Positions 33,973 to 46,344 are shown, counted from the first letter of the stretch. The stretch: 64,000 bases of DNA from Earliella scabrosa (GCA_022605405.1 JABYQQ010000006.1:1798001-1862000), one strand, 5' to 3'. Notes: generated from the sequence alone by a model not told the origin. A program made the numbers and translations.

Positions 33973-36900
33973 ATGCGGGTCTGTAAGTGCGAATCATGTC
34001 GCCTATGGACCTACAAGGATATCTCTGGTCGCCGCCGTCCTGGTCGCTTGCTTGAAGCACCTGAGGTCACTTCTCACATGCTGGCCGCTCGTATGCAACG
34101 CAAGCTCTCGCAAAATCGACCGGCGCAGCGCGAAGCAGACCATTCCAACGACGACGACGAACGAGACTCAGAAGGCGAGGACGCTCGCGATGAAGGCAGT
34201 CACGACATACAGGAAGACGAGGACACGGCGGAGAAGAGGCAAGAGAGGGAGAGACAGAATGCGATTTTCCTAGCAGCATTTGGTGGTGTACCTGGGAGCT
34301 CGGAGGGGCTCGCCGTGCGCGGCCGCGACTTACTCCGGACCCTTGACCAAGCGCAGGTGCGGTAAACATGATTCAGTTAACAGCACAGATGTTCACCCCC
34401 CTCGATATACACTGTGCAGGCTACCGAGGACGTGGAGTCGGATGACGAGTCGCCCCTCCAGGATGTTGATCAAGATGATCTTGAACCGGTTTCAGAGGAG
34501 GTTCGTGGTCATCTTCCCATACGTATTGATACTGAGTCGTTTCTCTACGTTTAGGCAGAGAAGATCACCGAGAGGAGGACCGAGCTCGCAAGCATGGAGT
34601 CATCATTGACTTTGCGATCGAGACGGGTCAGCCCCTACGTGAAGCTCAAGTTCAAGAAGCCTCCGTCGTCCCCCAATGATCGTCCCAGTGAGCTGGATAG
34701 CGAGCATCACGGTAGCGTGGAGTTCGAGCTGCATCGCATGTGGGTCTCCGAGGTTCTTCGGCGACTCGACGGGATGTCGAAGATCGGCGATGATGTCGCA
34801 GACCGCCACCTGGCCGTGATGATACGGGACTTCCGAAAAGAAGCCCAACGTCTGGACCGACTCGAAGAGCGAGCGTGGCAGAAGGAGCTCTTACAGAGTG
34901 GTGTTCTCCCTATGGACCTTCCTGGACTCGGATCGGAGCATATCGTTGTGCCCGCGGGTAAGCGTCGTACAAAGTATGATCGTCAAACGTGTCATTAACG
35001 TCCTATCACCGTAGCCACGGTCTTCGACGCTAATTCGACAGAGGTCACCCCGTTCATACTCGCCGCTCTCTTTCTAGTCACAGTGCTCCACACGCTCGCG
35101 GGCGTTTCGCGACCATACACGAACCTCATCCTAGCGACTCTGAAAGTGGTACTATTCGGTATGATGACTTGGTCTAATCCCCTGGCGCAGACAATCCTCT
35201 CCGCATCCCAAAACGCTCTTCTCCGTGCCATCCCACTTGATATTCGAAGTGCGCTGTCCGCCCTTCGTCTAGAACCCAATATCACTCTCTACGCCGCTTG
35301 TCCCACTTGCTTTGCAACGTTCGCTCCTGATCCATCCCGCCCAGACGACCCTTATCCTCACACCTGTACGCATCTCTTAACACGGAAACGCGTCTGCGGC
35401 ACGCCTCTCGTTTACTCCCATAAGCATGCGGCCAAAAGGGGCACATCCTCCCGCGTCGTCCACCGCGCCATCCTACCATTTCCTTACTATTCCATGAAGT
35501 CCTACATTGCAATGCTCCTCATGCGACTGGGCGTTGAGGATCATCTAGAGACATCCTGGACGTTGCCCAAGGGGGCCAGGAAATCGTGGCAAGACATCAT
35601 GCATTCCCCCGCCATTCGTGACTTCATCGGGCCCGACGGGAAGACGCCTTTCTCGGCACAGAGGGACGGATCCCTCCACCTGGTCTTTGGTCTCTACGTC
35701 GATTGGTTCAACCCCCATATGAACAAGCGAGGCGGCAAGTCTCACAGCGTAGGCGGGATCTACATGGTGTGCCTGAACCTCCCACCGCATCTGCGCTTCC
35801 GCCCGGAGTTCATGTACCTCGTCGGAGTCATCCCCGGACCTAGGGAGCCCTCCGTGACGGAGCTCAACCATCTGTTGCGTCCCCTCGTCGACGAGCTGGT
35901 GGAGCTATGGCATAAAGGCATCCTCGTCGATCGCACGGCGAAGCGGTCCTTTGGAAGACTAGTCCGCGCAGCGGTCATTCCTCTCATTTGCGATCTCCCC
36001 GCACTTCGGAAGGTCGCTGGATTCGGTTCGCACAGCTCGGCTCACTTCTGCTCCTTCTGCCCAATCCACTTGCACGACATGTCGAACGCCGATCGTTCTA
36101 CGTGGCCTGCGCGGATATCATGGGAAGAACACCTCCGGATCGCGAGGTCGTGGAGGGATGCTGAGACCAAGGCTGCAAAGAAGGCGATCTTCGACGCGCA
36201 TGGGATCCGGTGGTCAGAGCTTCTCCGGCTTGAGTACTGGGACCCTACGAGATACGCGGTAGTGGACGCAATGCACAACCTCTTCCTTGGCGAGCTGCGC
36301 CATCATTGTATGGATGTCTGGAAGATCGCGGACCTCAAGGTACCTTCCCCCGCCGCCAAGGACGCCCTTGTCCATACTCCGGAAGAGCAACAGAAGCAAC
36401 TCCGGCGCATCTTGGATGCTCTGAAGAAGAGATCAAGTCAAGGACTTGAACGCATACGCAAGGACTACCTTCTTGGCATTGCCCAATACAACAAAGTAGA
36501 GCTGCCGGAAGAACCAACACGAGCACAAATAGCTGCTGCACTTCTAACCAGGGTATGCGTCCGTCGTTGTTCCTGAATCTTGGGATGGGAGTCTGACTGC
36601 GATCTCCCTAGACTCAAGATGTCCCTGACCTCGACTCCATCATCCGTATTCCTCCCCCTCTCCCCGAAGCAACTAATCATTTCTACTTGGTCGATGAGGC
36701 GGATGAGGTGGAGGAAGAGGCGAAGGAGTCTACGAAGTATCTCGTCTTTACTGGCGAGGTTCTCAAGCAAGTAAGGGACGACATCGCGAACGCATACGTC
36801 CCCAGTTGGATTGAGAAGCCTCCATGGAACTTCGGCGAAGCGAGTCATGGGAGCCTGAAGGCCGACCAGTGGCGGACAGTCTGTACGATCTACCTTGTGC

Positions 36901-38082
36901 TGACTCTCGTGCGGCTCTGGGGCCCCACAAGTGCCACAGAGGACCAACGAACCGTCTTGCAAAACTTCGTGCACCTTGTCGTCGCGGTTGATGTGGCAAC
37001 GCGCAGGTCCATGAGCCCAGCACGCGCCGAGTTGTACGACCGGCACATGGAGCTCTACGTCCGAGGTTTGCGGGACATCTACGACCACGAACTTGTTCCT
37101 AATCATCACATGGCGCTCCACCTGAAGATCTGCCTCCTCCTCTTTGGCCCTGTGCACGGGTGGTGGGCGTTTCCCTTCGAAAGATTCAACGGCCTCCTAC
37201 AGCGCTTCAACACTAACCACAAGCCGAGTATGTGCCAATTCTCCGCGTATGGTCAGTATGGTCAGCTCGGCTAATGTTGCCTTCGTAGACCAGATCCCGG
37301 TCACGTTCATCCGGTACTTCTACATGGGTGCAGGCCTTCGTTGGCTTGTTAGTTCCGTCAGATGGCCGGATCTACCGGTATACGCGGATTGGATGAAGGC
37401 TTTCAGGACTGCTTTCAAGGACGCTACCAAAGGCACACGGTTCACGGACATCCTCTCCTTCCTTTCCTCCTCAGAGCCATTCGAGTATTCTCAGCGTCTT
37501 CAGACGGAGATGCCTCGCCATCTCTACGATAAGTTGTTCGAGCTACTCTCCACCTCTGGCAACCGCTCCATATTCCGATCTGCCTATACGAGCACGACTC
37601 GTGGTATTCCCATCTTGCCTTCCCAGGCGCAGTTTGTCAAACGAGTCCTGCGAGGCAACGTGTCCTTCTCCACCTCCCGCTCCCTGCGACGCGACTCGTT
37701 TGTGATCGTCAGGGATTGGCGCACCTCCACCACCTTCGCAGCCTCCATCGAGAACATCTTCTACCATCGCCGGAAGGAAGGGGACACGGTCCTCGTGGAG
37801 CCGTTTGTGGTCGTCAGAGAGTACAAGCCTCTATCGGACAAAGACAGAACGCACGATCCTTTCCTCGCGTTTCCTGACCTCGACGCTAGACTTTACTACA
37901 ATAGCCTTCAGCCGGATGCACGAGTTGTCAGGCTGTCTGACATCGTCACGCACTTCGCAGCATTGAGTTACATTCCGAAGGAACTAGGAAAGGCTTGTAT
38001 CATTGCGAAGGGCCTGGACAGGGTAACTCTCAACCTTTCACATCAAATGCATCGAGCTCACGTATCCTCTTCACAGGGATAG
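33973..38082 (+). mobile_element. tnp2: Tnp2-family (CACTA/EnSpm) transposase gene
   Basis: Exons 33973-34356, 34420-34500, 34555-34957, 35015-36552, 36612-37227, 37289-38022 and 38077-38082 are in frame and give 1253 aa; retaining the last intron would reach the same stop. The N-terminus has a short Cys motif (CKCESC), and a second Cys cluster (CPTCFATF...CTHLL...CGTPL) follows. The Tnp2 core is plain: FGLYVDWFNPHMNK, GGIYMVCLNLPPHLRFRPEF, GVIPGPREP, then RYAVVDAMHNLFLGELRHH. Acidic residues in FGLYVDWF and YAVVDAMHN are likely parts of the DDE site. CACTA transposases cut and paste elements with CACTA termini. I saw no CACTA inverted repeats in about 200 bp upstream or 480 bp downstream. 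The gene has no stops or frameshifts and may be active or recently inserted. Confidence 0.88.
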
Positions 38083-38563
38083 ACCAAACTTAATGTAGCA
38101 ATGCGGTTCTGTTGCTAAGGTCAATCGTGCACATAGATTGGGATCCGAAACCTCCGATCGCTCACAACCACTATCCTGCCCAAACGAGGTGCGCCCTTGG
38201 TTGCTTGCGGTTTGCGCTGCGAAGCAGCAGCGCAGGAGCTACCGTTGCGCTCGGTGCCGAATGTTGAAACCCAATCAGTCATAAGCGCATAGGAGCTCCC
38301 TTAAGCTTGCAAGCGCGTGCCGCTATGCTACTAAATGGCATACCACTGTATATACTACAACAGAGAGCAGCTCACGGGCCAACAGCGGCGACGATGGGAG
38401 CTGGAGCTCAATCCAGATACATGTCACTAACGCACCGCCGCCGCTCGGGGGTTCTGCGGGTGCATCCGCGTCGATTGTCCTGTCGTGCTTTGTTAGTGCT
38501 CTGGCCTTAAAGGTAGTGCTGTTCTATCACCTTGGCTTCAGCTCTCTCTCCGCTTCCCCAACC
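38083..38563. other. Intergenic after transposase
   Basis: No gene. A short hairpin-like sequence (ttgcgctgcgaagcagcagcgcagg) lies at about 38211-38235. No CACTA-type terminus was found. Confidence 0.45.
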
Positions 38564-39224
38564 ATGTCTGCCACTGAGGCCCCAGTCAACTCGTACGATT
38601 CAACCGCACATGTGCTCACATTCATGAACTGACCCGCGCGAATGATAGGTGGTTCCAAATCCCCTGCGTCGTGTTTAGCGCCGCAGGAGTTTCCTACGCT
38701 GTGGACAATGGGGACGACTGGACCACCGCCCACGTTGTGGTAGTTGAAGTTGGAACTGAAAAGGGTCAGTACGTTCATATTGACCCGGGTCACCGTCTGT
38801 ATACTGAATGAATCATGACGCGCAGTCGGTCTCCTCGTCTGCAACGTCCTCGAGGACGGGCTTGTCGCAAGCCCGATCACCGCGCAGGTCGGCTTCGTCC
38901 TGGATGAAAATGTAGTCATGCAAATTCATCCCAAGGACATGATAGTCGAGCTACTTGTGAAGCAAGTAAGTCGCTATTGAAAATTGAGCTGAGCATCGCT
39001 CACCTAACGTACAGGCTCCTTCGCTCATCACCCTCGTTCCTCTTGGGGCTGAGAGCTTGACTCTCAAGTTGCGCTTCGAGAAGCGTTCGGACTATCTTGC
39101 CTGTGTCAAGGTGATCAATGATGGCGAGATCGTTACGCACGAGCAGCGGGAGGACATGACGTTCGCTCTGCGGCGTGCTTTGGCAACGGCTATTCCTCGC
39201 CGTCCTTCGCCGTCAGTGGAGTAG
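38564..39224 (+). CDS. Family P small protein, member 5
   Basis: Exons 38564-38592, 38649-38764, 38826-38965 and 39015-39224 give 164 aa with phases 2, 1, 0, the same as member 1. Blocks: WFQIPCVVFSAAGVSYAV, then HVVVVEVGTEK, then VGLLVCNVLEDG, then AQVGFVLDENVVMQI, then SLTLKLRFEKRSDYLACVKV. The C-terminus is basic and Pro-rich. No membrane segment or catalytic motif. With five strand-like blocks before the closing segment it is the clearest example of the family architecture. The gene lies 480 bp after the Tnp2 transposase. Function unknown. Confidence 0.78.
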
Positions 39225-39274
39225 GGACCGAGCAAGGCGTACCCCTGTGGTGTATCGCTCGCACGAAGCTGCAT

Positions 39275-39721
39275 TTATGTACTGCTGTGTGAATCGTAGA
39301 GGCGACGATGAGTTGTGATCGAGCGCGCAAGTGAATAGACGTACCAGTGTTCGCGTGTGTTTCCATCCTGACAGGCTATCTCCGTTGCACCCTTCTCCCC
39401 ATCGCAATCCAAGGCCAGACGTACGTCTGCGATTGCGGAAGTTCGCGATCGAGCAAGCATGTAGCCACCGGGAGCTCCGAATAACATACCGAGTCGAGAC
39501 AGAATTGAAGCGAAGGTTGTAGCGAGAGTCTGAGCCTGTGAAGTTTGGGAGAGGGAAGAGGGGATCAGGCGTATCGGTAGACCCCAGGCTGTAGCTGTGA
39601 GGAGGAGGATGAGGAGCACCAATTTTCGGTGGAAAACAGCGAGCGCGCGCAGTGCCGCGTCCTGCACGACCGCGTGGGGGGTCCACGTGACCAGCGCTCT
39701 CCGACGCTGCGTCCTTCGCAC
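39275..39721 (-). CDS. Putative small membrane protein
   Basis: An uninterrupted 148-aa reading frame with one hydrophobic segment (LVLLILLLTATAWGLPI). An alternative intron (GTATGT...CGCAATCGCAG) would remove part of the middle. It overlaps another open frame on the same strand. The hydrophobic, then Ser/Thr/Gln-rich order favours this frame. Convergent with the family P gene ending at 39224. Confidence 0.35.
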   Translation of the reverse strand: MRRTQRRRALVTWTPHAVVQDAALRALAVFHRKLVLLILLLTATAWGLPIRLIPSSLSQTSQAQTLATTFASILSRLGMLFGAPGGYMLARSRTSAIADVRLALDCDGEKGATEIACQDGNTREHWYVYSLARSITTHRRLYDSHSST

Positions 39722-40111
39722 CCCGTCTTCTACTCCGGACCTCTACCATACACATCGTCCCCATAACACCCTCGCTACCCAACCATGCAACTCTGCATCT
39801 CAATAATGCCCCTGCTGCCGCCCCGGCCGATCGCCCGCTCCTCTATATCTGTTGAACTCCCTTGTTGCTTACTGGGCAGCTTAGTGTAGACTATTCCCCC
39901 GTGGCCAAGAGGTCAATCGACATCAGTCTTCCTTATTTCGTGCGGAATGCGGTGGACGACCAACACGACGTGGATCGACATCTTCGCGGAGTGCTAGTGA
40001 GGTCTGCCAAAGACCTCTTTGTACGAGTCGGCGCTCTGGTGGAAGCACTCCTCAAGTTCAGTGGTGCGCCCCCCCTCTCCCTGAGCCTCTTTCGTGAACG
40101 TCTCATGCACC

Positions 40112-42588
40112 ATGCGTTCTCCAAAGAAGACACGAACATCCGAACATATCTCTGGCGGTGACTCAATCAAAACGCGCTTTAGGTGGCCTGATATTATGGA
40201 GGATATTCAGGCGGAGGTGTGCCACTTCAGCTCTGAACGTTGCTTATTGACTGGACCAACCGCAATTCTAGATATACTCGTACCTCACCCCAAGTGATCT
40301 GCTCAACCTCTCGCGCGTCGACAAGGACACTCATCAGTACTTCAAATGCGCCCACGCTGACATGTACTGGCGGAGAGCTCGTCGGAATGTGCCTGGGCTC
40401 CCTCACTGCCCTGCATGGCTTAGCGAAATGCAATTCGCTTCACTGTGCTTCGAAGAGTATTGTCAGAGGTGTCTTACCACGGACGATAGCAGCAAGACCC
40501 CGATCTGGTCGTTCTACACCCGCTACTGTGCTCAGTGTGACATTGCCTGGTGAGTCGTGTTGCTTGCGACATTGCCTACTGTTCGTGACCATGTGCTAGC
40601 ACGACCACCGTTGATCCTTATCAAGGTCTTGAAAATGGCTCGTATAAACGATTGTATGGTGGAGATGTCGCGAGGGTACTACCAAGCGTCCGCCGTGAGC
40701 TTGTGACCGGTGAGTGCACCGTTAAACACATTGACGATAGCCCCGTACTCACCGAGCGCCTAGATGACGATGAATCCATCCTCGTTACCGTATTCCACCT
40801 CCCCGACGTCACGAAGTTCCGTTCGGCAATTCTTACCGCGTCAAAACCCGAACGCAGGGCCATTGTCAGCGACTGGTATGCGTCGACGCTGGCACGCAGC
40901 TATGTATGTTTATCACACCCCTGTTTGCTGCAATCTGACATTGTCTGCAGCATGCGGAGATCTGTCACGTGTGGAAGATGGCTGCAGACGAAGCTGAACG
41001 CGAACGCCTCGAGGGTATCAGGTTAAAGCGATATAGGAGGTAAGTGCCATTTCGATTGAATGACTCCGCCCTAGTTCACTAAGAAATGCGACATAGGATA
41101 CACGACAAGCTGGTCGTGCTCGGATACAAGGAAGAATTGATGAACCTGGGTTTCCAGTTACAGGGCCTGTCAGCACCTGTATACGCATTCTTCAAGAAAG
41201 CGGAGCTTCTCACTGACGATGGTGCGTACCCCGCTTGAAGTTCACGAATGATTCGAATGCTTATGGCCAACTCGACTAGAGTGGACCGCGTACTTGCCAG
41301 CATTGAAGCAGTTCTTTGATACCCGGAGGACGTTGGAGAACCGCCGAGCCCATGTTCGAGCAATGCTCGCCCGTCTCAAGACAATCGACGCCGCTTTAAG
41401 CGTCCGCCGCGACGAAGCAACATCGGGCCAAGACACCTGGCCAAGTGCGCTGGATCTCATCGAGCTGCCCGCGGTTGCACACTTGGTGCAGCTGCACCCC
41501 GCGATCATCATCCCTGCCGTTGTATATGACGATATGATCAGCGTCTACGTCCAGCAGTGGAGACATGCGAGAGAGCACACTCTCGTTACGCTGCTCGACG
41601 CCTCATCCACAAGCTGTCGCACCCCGCCCCTCTCCTCTCCGCTGTCTCTACCTTCAGCCTTATTCTGGTGCACGCGATGCAAGCAGCTTGTTCAAGGAGC
41701 TTCAGCCATGACGCATAGTTGCTGTTACGGTACCAACCCGCATTGGAACCATATTCACCGTGACCAAGACTGCTCTCCGTGGATCGATGGGGCATATAGC
41801 CCGCTCATCAGCGACGGGGGCCCCATGTTCGAGCAGACTTGTGTCGTATACTCTGAGGGCATCCTCCCATGGTCTGCTGATTCCCTGCACGCCTGCACCA
41901 ACCTGGTCAGTGCGGTCAGCGATGCGCTTGGGTTGGATACCACCGTCTTCGATGCTCGCGACCCCAGACTAGAAGGTCGACTTGCATGTGGTGCATGCAG
42001 CCAGCTCGACAGCGTCATGGTGGTCATGGGCTGGCGCCGGGCGGTATGTCTATTCCGAAGACTACGGTGACCTGAAATCGGTTGACTGACCCAGCGTCCC
42101 AGGTGCAACACATGGTGGAGACGCACGATATGGCGCCCGTGAAATGGTACCAAGTCTGCTCTGAAATTGCAAGTCGCGTTCAGGAACTGGAGTACAAAGA
42201 TCGGGAGGCAGCAGTTCATGCGAGCGGATCGCATGCGCGGTGGACTTGTGTCCGATGCTCTTGGCCGCAGTCCCGGGCGGTCTACGAGTTCAGTCAGCTC
42301 CAGAAGCACTTCGAGGAGAGGTAACTTCCATCTCTATTCACTGCCAGCAAGAATTGATACCTACCTATCTGCAGTCACCCTGGGGACACCCTTCATAGCA
42401 AGTGGTGCAATCGCTCATGCGATTCACCAGAATTCATGCCTTCTCCCGTGATTGTCCACGAAGCCAGTCTTCGGGAAGACGCTCTAGATGACATTCTCAA
42501 CAAGGTGGACTTTCCTCTCGCGGACGTCTACCTCACTTCTATACAATTCTCGAGGAAGGCATGGAGCGCCTGGCGAAGGGAGCTCTGA
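40112..42588 (+). CDS. F-box protein with Cys-rich C-terminal region
   Basis: Eight exons (40112-40216, 40272-40549, 40600-40903, 40951-41039, 41097-41221, 41280-42043, 42103-42320, 42375-42588) join in frame to 698 aa. The F-box spans the first junction: WPDIMEDIQAE then IYSYLTPSDLLNLSRV, residues about 26-55. Cys pairs follow at CQRCLTTDD and CAQCD. Near the C-terminus are further Cys/His pairs (CTRCKQL, CGACSQ, CVRCSW, then HFEESH), which look like zinc-binding knuckles. F-box proteins recruit targets to the SCF ubiquitin ligase through Skp1. The Cys-rich region may bind substrate. No homologous target can be named. Confidence 0.8.
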
Positions 42589-43106
42589 CGTCTGGGTCCC
42601 TATCTAACATGTATCCTTCCAGTTGACAACTCCGTTTAGAATGAATTCTGTGCGTCCGTGAAACCTTTATGGGTCTCGAATTGAGAGCTGCATAGGTGCG
42701 GGTTCCCATCTGGCCATATGTTCTCACAACGTGAAATACCTTCACGTCCGGTACGGCGTAGCTTCCTTTTCCCTCTTCCTGGGCTCCCTGCACTAACTCC
42801 GGAACTGACGTACTCCCTCGAAGATCAGTGGATGGAACGTGGGTTGAATAGCCCCATTAGTGCGTATCCCTACACCGGTGCATCTCGCAAACCTCCCGGA
42901 AGACTCACTACCAACGCGTAGAGTCCCCAAGGCCCGGAGTTCCCAACATCTACTCTCGCGCGAGGAGCGCCATTTCGTTGAGGAGCGAACATCCGCTCGC
43001 TCGCGCCAGGATCTGTCCCCTCGGCCAAGGCGCGCCATCTACCGACACCCGCCGCGACCTAGAGCTGCAGATCCTGACATCCCGACCACTGCGCCAGGAG
43101 CTCCTG
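42589..43106. other. Non-coding, start of repeat block
   Basis: No gene. From about 42930 the sequence consists of degenerate 50-60 bp units related to the 410-bp array that follows (recurrent ggagcgccat and ggagctcc words). Confidence 0.6.
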
Positions 43107-44715
43107 TGTTTGACCCAAGAAGCGCCATCCCTCCGACGAGCTACCGATGCTCATGGCGTGTGTTTCCCGACGCCTGGAGCTATCCTCGCGCGAGGAGCGA
43201 CATCCGCCCGCTCGCCCCAGGAGCTCCCGACATTTACTCTCGACCCAGACGTGCCATCGCACGGAAGAACTACCGACACCGGCCGCGGCATAGAGCTGGG
43301 GATCCTGATTCCTGACATCCCGACCTCTGGCTCCTCTCGCCCTCCCACCCCAGGAGCTCCCGACGTCTACCCTCAGCCAAGGCGCGCCATCTCGGGTAAG
43401 GACTACCAACGCCTGCCGCAGCGTGGGGCTCCCGACATCCCGACGTCTACCTGCGCCTGCTGACGAACGATAGAGTTAATCTCCTCAGTCGACGTCGGGA
43501 GTACTCCTGACGTCAATCTTTGGCCCAAGGAGCGCCATCCCACCGACGAGCTACCGATGCTCATGGCGTGTGCTTCCCGACACCTGGAGCTATCCTCGCA
43601 CGAGGAGCGACATCCGCCCGCTCGCCCCAGGAGCTCCCGACGTTTACTCTCGACCCAGACGTGCCATCGCACGGAAGAACTACCGACACCGGCCGCGGCA
43701 TAGAGCTGGGGATCCTGATTCCTGACATCCCGACCTCTGGCTCCTCTCGCCCTCCCACCCCAGGAGCTCCCGACGTCTACCCTCAGCCAAGGCGCGCCAT
43801 CTCGGGTAAGGACTACCAACGCCTGCCGCAGCGTGGGGCTCCCGACATCCCGACGTCTACCTGCGCCTGCTGACGAACGATAGAGTTAATCTCCTCAGTC
43901 GACGTCGGGAGTACTCCTGACGTCAATCTTTGGCCCAAGGAGCGCCATCCCACCGACGAGCTACCGATGCTCATGGCGTGTGCTTCCCGACACCTGGAGC
44001 TATCCTCGCACGAGGAGCGACATCCGCCCGCTCGCCCCAGGAGCTCCCGACGTTTACTCTCGACCCAGACGTGCCATCGCACGGAAGAACTACCGACACC
44101 GGCCGCGGCATAGAGCTGGGGATCCTGATTCCTGACATCCCGACCTCTGGCTCCTCTCGCCCTCCCACCCCAGGAGCTCCCGACGTCTACCCTCAGCCAA
44201 GGCGCGCCATCTCGGGTAAGGACTACCAACGCCTGCCGCAGCGTGGGGCTCCCGACATCCCGACGTCTACCTGCGCCTGCTGACGAACGATAGAGTTAAT
44301 CTCCTCAGTCGACGTCGGGAGTACTCCTGACGTCAATCTTTGGCCCAAGGAGCGCCATCCCACCGACGAGCTACCGATGCTCATGGCGTGTGCTTCCCGA
44401 CACCTGGAGCTATCCTCGCACGAGGAGCGACATCCGCCCGCTCGCCCCAGGAGCTCCCGACGTTTACTCTCGACCCAGACGTGCCATCGCACGGAAGAAC
44501 TACCGACACCGGCCGCGGCATAGAGCTGGGGCTCCTGATTCCTGACATCCCAACCTCTGGCTCCTCTCGCTCTCCCCCCCAGGAGCTCCCGACGTCTACC
44601 CTCAGCCAAGGCGCGCCATCCCGCGGAAGGACTACCAACGCCTGCCGCAGCGTAGGATTCCCGACATCCTGACGTCTACCTGCGCCTGCTGACGAACGAC
44701 GGCGTTCATCTCCCC
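43107..44715. repeat. 410-bp tandem repeat array, about 4 copies
   Basis: Period exactly 410 bp: copies begin near 43107, 43517, 43927 and 44337. Copies 2 and 3 are essentially identical; copy 1 has scattered changes, and copy 4 diverges in its second half (the ctctccccccc region). Each unit is built from smaller motifs (caggagctcccgacgt, aaggagcgccatc), so it is a higher-order repeat. Open frames recur on both strands in each unit, but they lack starts in context and introns, and I regard them as artefacts. Related degenerate units continue to about 45030. Confidence 0.95.
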
Positions 44716-45049
44716 AGCGAGCCGACGTCTATTATGGCCGAAGGAGCGCCATCCCACCGACCCCCGCGGGATGCATTTCCCGACGCCATCCTCCGGAGCG
44801 CCATCTCACTGAGGAGCGATCGACGACTACCCTCTCCCAGGGAGCGCGATCTCATTGTGGAGCGACCGACGACTACCCTCTCCCCCAAGGAGCGCTATCG
44901 CGCAGCAGAACTACCAACAGCTGCCGCTGCGTGAGGCTTCCGGCGGCTGGAGCTACCGACATCTCGAAGGAGTGCCATCCCACCGGCGAGCTACCGATGC
45001 CTGCTGCAGCGCAGGGCTCCTGAAGCTCCCCATGTGACCCCGCTGCACA

Positions 45050-45263
45050 CTAGATCCCTCGCGCTCCCCGTTAGATCTCTCGTGCTCCCCGTTGGATCTC
45101 TCGCGCGCCCCGTTGGATCTCTCGCGCGCCCCGTTGGATCTCTCGCGCGCCCCGTTGGATCGCTCACGGGCCCCCATTGGATCTCTCGCGCGCCCCACCG
45201 GATCTCTCGCGCGCACTTTTGGATCTCTCGCGCGCCCCACTAGATCTCTTGTGCGCCCGTTCG
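45050..45263. repeat. 21-bp minisatellite, about 10 units
   Basis: Consensus ttggatctctcgcgcgccccg repeated with drift at the edges, each unit containing ggatc and gcgcgc words. Confidence 0.93.
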
Positions 45264-46344
45264 GAGCTCCCAGAGCTCCCTGATTGGACCGCGTAACATA
45301 TCATACGTATTTCCCATGGCGGTCAATGAGACATTGCACCAATGTGTGGCGCACCTATTTCCCAGACGAGGATAGTTGAAAAGACTTATGACTAACAGCC
45401 GCAAGGGCATTTGAGATGCCCCTTTGCAAGTATTCCGGGCCAGGAAATCGGTGGGAAATACAGCCGACGGTCAAAGGCCATTCAACATATCCCGCCAGTG
45501 ACTCGCATATCACCGCGCGCTGGGTAGCCGCATGTCATCTTACGTAGCCCATCTATTTCCTATGTATATCCTCCTTTGGTTCCGTCTTTCGTCGTCCCGT
45601 TTTGATCTCGAGGCAGGAAATAGGTACGCCACAGCAACGACACGTCAAATTTCCCGCCCGATGGCATATGTTAGGCGCCACTGAGAGATTATAGATCCCT
45701 CACCTATTTCCTGTCTATTTCCCCGCCACCGGATACGGCGCTTTGCCCGTCGTGTTGAACGGCGGTTCACGCTGAGTTGTTCCTCGGGAACCTTCGCCAT
45801 GGGCTACAAATGGACCCCGATGGATCTGGAACTGTGGTACACAACCAGCTGCGTATCTCTGGTGAAGCATCTGTGCGGGGAACCATGCAATGTAGCCATC
45901 AGCATGCGAAACGACATCGATAGACACATACTGGAAGCAATGGAAACACAATACTCCTCTCGGCGAGAGGCCTCGGCAGAAGGAACTATGATTGGGAAAG
46001 ACTAGCATATGCGCGATAGAGATGTGATGTTGTCTATGATACAGATGACTAAAAGTACATGTCGTGTCCGATCGTACCAGATGCTAAACCGTATGAAGGA
46101 GAACCTAAGTAGTTACGTCGGCGCGCGCACCCAGGCAGCCGCATATATGGACGACGATGTGTTGCAGCACGCCGAGCGACTCGGAAAGTGGGGACTCCCG
46201 ATCTAGGTCTCCGCCAAGAGACACCCTCCAAGACGTCATGAAAGGAGATCGGATGACGCTGAAGCACCGACATGTGAGCCCAGAACGAATGTGAAAGCGA
46301 GTGGTTTGAACTGTACGTACGAGCCGGATGTCCCTGGAATGGCA
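45264..46344. other. Intergenic with recurrent ctatttcc motif
   Basis: No convincing gene; a 68-aa frame at 45799-46005 has no support. The word ctatttcc or its complement occurs at 45355, 45553, 45616 (complement), 45704 and 45715, with related ggaaat or atttccc words between. Confidence 0.5.

Noticed and set aside
35545..37157. Long minus-strand frames opposite the transposase
   Set aside because: Shadows of the Tnp2 coding exons on the plus strand, which carry the family motifs.
39862..40161. 99-aa plus-strand frame upstream of the F-box gene
   Set aside because: It overlaps the first exon of the F-box gene in another frame, and the F-box (WPDIMEDIQAE + IYSYLTPSDLL) fixes the real frame.
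43403..44672. Repeated 110-138 aa frames on both strands
   Set aside because: They recur exactly once per 410-bp unit on both strands, have no splice structure, and simply reflect the tandem repeat.
43107..45263. CRISPR-like array
   Set aside because: Units are full-length direct tandem repeats without unique spacers, in a eukaryotic genome.
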